From: Nonomuraea basaltis
GTDB taxonomy: Bacteria > Actinomycetota > Actinomycetes > Streptosporangiales > Streptosporangiaceae
DNA length: 64,000 bases
Assembly: GCF_005893125.1 (NCBI RefSeq)
Contig: NZ_VCJS01000046.1
Coordinates: 1-64,000, forward strand
Direction of reading: 5' to 3'
This document shows positions 63,501-64,000 of this stretch, in pieces (within the stretch, counting starts at the first letter, position 1; every line of letters begins with the position of its first letter). The translations under genes were made by a program, and so were the position numbers. The notes under the pieces were generated by a model. It did no database searches, was not told where the DNA came from, and saw only the letters and a list, made by a program, of their open reading frames with translations.

Positions 63501-64000
63501 GTGCCTCTCCGCCGGACGCCTTGGTCCCTAACGCGGTGGCGGTGACGACAGGCGGCGTGGTGTAGGTCATCAGCGCGGTGTTCTGGCCCCACACGTCCAC
63601 CACAGTGGTGCTCGGCACCCCACCGGGCGGCGGGATGACCGTGGTGCGGTCGCCGCCGTGGATGGTCTTGGTCTCCCGGGTCGCGTCGAGTCCCTTGTAG
63701 GCAGTGGACTTCGTGGGCCGGCCCGCGCCGTCGAACGTGGTGTGGGTGCGGTCGTCGACCACCGCGCCCGCCACCGCGACCAGCTTCGCCTCGGGCACGC
63801 CATCGGCGAGATACCGGTTGTTGCTCAGCACCTCCCAGCCATGCGAGTCGTAGAAGACGTCCTTGACGACACGTCTTTGCACTCCGTCCGGATTGGACAG
63901 ATCGTCGGACTGGACCTGACGCAGCTGGCCGAGACCGTCGAACAGACTGACCTTGGTGACGTAGTTGGTCAGCAGCCCGTTGTCCACCAACGTCTTGGCG
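60505..64000 (-). CDS. RHS-repeat polymorphic toxin with HINT domain (5' end outside window)
   Basis: At least 1161 residues; the gene enters from the right edge. The N-terminal ~700 visible residues are YD/RHS repeats (YGYDFLGRQTSATDPDSGAR, YDYDELGRKVAEYKTLNKTA, LRYTYDPAGNVTKLVNTQGD). They end with the RHS core marker DIGAREYDPTTGRFLSVDPL and YTYANNNPTTLSDPSG. After a linker, residues ~915-1053 are a HINT autoprocessing domain (CSFTGDTLVVMGDGSTKPIA, EDHPFYSATDGQWKRADQL, GLHTYYIKVGKHPVLVHN). The last 108 residues are an unassigned toxin module ending GYKWDGNHMRSPRR. Confidence 0.88.
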   Translation of the reverse strand, partial: AKTLVDNGLLTNYVTKVSLFDGLGQLRQVQSDDLSNPDGVQRRVVKDVFYDSHGWEVLSNNRYLADGVPEAKLVAVAGAVVDDRTHTTFDGAGRPTKSTAYKGLDATRETKTIHGGDRTTVIPPPGGVPSTTVVDVWGQNTALMTYTTPPVVTATALGTKASGGEAHTTTYKHNALGQLESMTDSGGNVWSYGYDFLGRQTSATDPDSGARSVTYDISGLVQSTKDARGQEISYDYDELGRKVAEYKTLNKTAANKLASWTYDTAANGVGKLGHTTRHTPKGAYNVGVSRYDSLGNVAKQTIQIPAGETGFATLYETQMSYTTTGLLRSATKPAVGGLPSETITIEYDRYGQAKSTTGYNEYVSDSTYTPYGEASQYSLGVNESAGWLTYDRDRHTRRVTQANLSAQQDFPQVDDLRYTYDPAGNVTKLVNTQGDTNDNAPVRTQCFTYDKLNRLSQAWSATDNCAAAPSTTAGSVNVGGTAPYWTTWEFDPIGLRKKQVQHALPGATGDTTTTYNYPGSGPDKIRPHALSSTETRGPAGTKNTAYDYNANGSTTSRDVPGGQQTLAWNENGTLASITTSAGTTSYVYDGDNNQLMRRDPGKTTLFLPGEEIVRDNATGHVSATRYYAHNGITVGLRAGGTAVQYVQADQHGTNHVALQSTKDGFVVTRREMDPYGNPLAANGTWPDKRGFLDKPHNEVTGLTDIGAREYDPTTGRFLSVDPLLDASTPQQWAAYTYANNNPTTLSDPSGLSPIYCLMDDCYRATDNKQVAGPKPPTPATALGPGRPGRIDYGGNWSLVVDNSGTAFLNGIVELPWSPLAADVIIPQVKEKFGGDIVTPMGEDDNAEDSVGALMVFCTHDRQLCNETAHQFLLREALRVHALIGTFEGAGRGRGGASQRSVLKAARKLLNEVRESESCSFTGDTLVVMGDGSTKPIAEVKEGDQVLATDPETGETEPRSVKAVSVHDDTVLDLVTQDGAKVTTTEDHPFYSATDGQWKRADQLDSDDILRAPTGGSVKVRGLLLGTLRVASAHNLTVEGLHTYYIKVGKHPVLVHNSCPDFGAGRPKSGNVAVIGRTPDTAVAKDWPGHDVLDIPDDQWSIATNDAWINIVIKNKQDVYVASPLTYENLWDAAKGRQTVTAREIKMFTDAGYKWDGNHMRSPRR

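Overview
High-GC actinomycete DNA. The evidence is the strong GC bias with long antisense ORFs, F420-type LLM oxidoreductases, SARP/AfsR-type regulator remains, DUF2637 mobile-element proteins, actinobacterial lanthipeptide enzymes and RHS toxins. Streptosporangiaceae or a close relative is plausible, but the sequence alone does not settle the genus. The number of broken genes and insertion sequences points to a fluid chromosomal region, such as an arm or genomic island.

Layout. 0-6.2 kb is a decayed accessory region: an acyl-CoA synthetase relic, a DUF2637 protein, a serine-recombinase tail, an intact Lrp regulator diverging from a PhzF-like isomerase plus nucleoside deaminase, a truncated nitrilase, a HigBA-type toxin-antitoxin pair with a palindrome over the toxin start, an LLM oxidoreductase relic and an IS5 tail. 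6.5-14.5 kb is a class I lanthipeptide locus. ABC exporter, LanC and precursor peptide are on the minus strand; LanB dehydratase, a second LanC and a cupin/JmjC-type gene are on the plus strand, the last cut off by an IS1182-type remnant. 14.5-22.5 kb is an IS graveyard: an IS5 element with its CTAG duplication, an IS630 nested in that duplication, an ArsR-like regulator, an integrase tail, an IS481 broken at a GTGCG group II intron-like sequence, a frameshifted ISL3 and a group II reverse-transcriptase fragment. An AraC regulator and a small lipoprotein follow.

24.3-42.6 kb is a coherent carbohydrate or sugar-acid utilisation locus: a DHDPS-type aldolase, three tandem amidohydrolase-2 proteins, a creatininase-family amidase, a Gfo/Idh/MocA oxidoreductase, an IclR regulator, an enolase-superfamily dehydratase, a RidA protein, a HisD-type dehydrogenase, an ABC sugar importer, a secreted FG-GAP protein, a Tat-exported glycosidase-like protein and a secreted GH43 enzyme. 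An AT-rich palindrome, approximately CTATCTTC-n8-GAAGATAG, recurs before seven transcription units including iclR itself. This suggests one IclR-controlled regulon.

42.6-54.5 kb is mixed: a Tn3 relic, an operon with an alkyl-DHAP-synthase-like flavoprotein, an LLM oxidoreductase and a PlsC acyltransferase, a cytochrome P450, small secreted proteins (one with a perfect 18-residue tandem pattern), several transposase relics and an IS3 carrying an IS30 tail that sits between a truncated YCII gene and a SARP/AfsR regulator truncated at both ends. 54.5-64 kb holds a polymorphic-toxin locus read right to left: an RHS-HINT protein with an unrecognised C-terminal toxin-like domain, a candidate immunity protein, and a 1811-residue secreted multidomain protein whose SGNH domain has lost its nucleophilic Ser and is split by a LamG domain.

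The strongest leads are the two-LanC lanthipeptide locus with its six-Cys precursor, the palindrome-defined IclR regulon, the RHS toxin/immunity pair, the SGNH pseudo-enzyme and the repeat-bearing secreted peptide.
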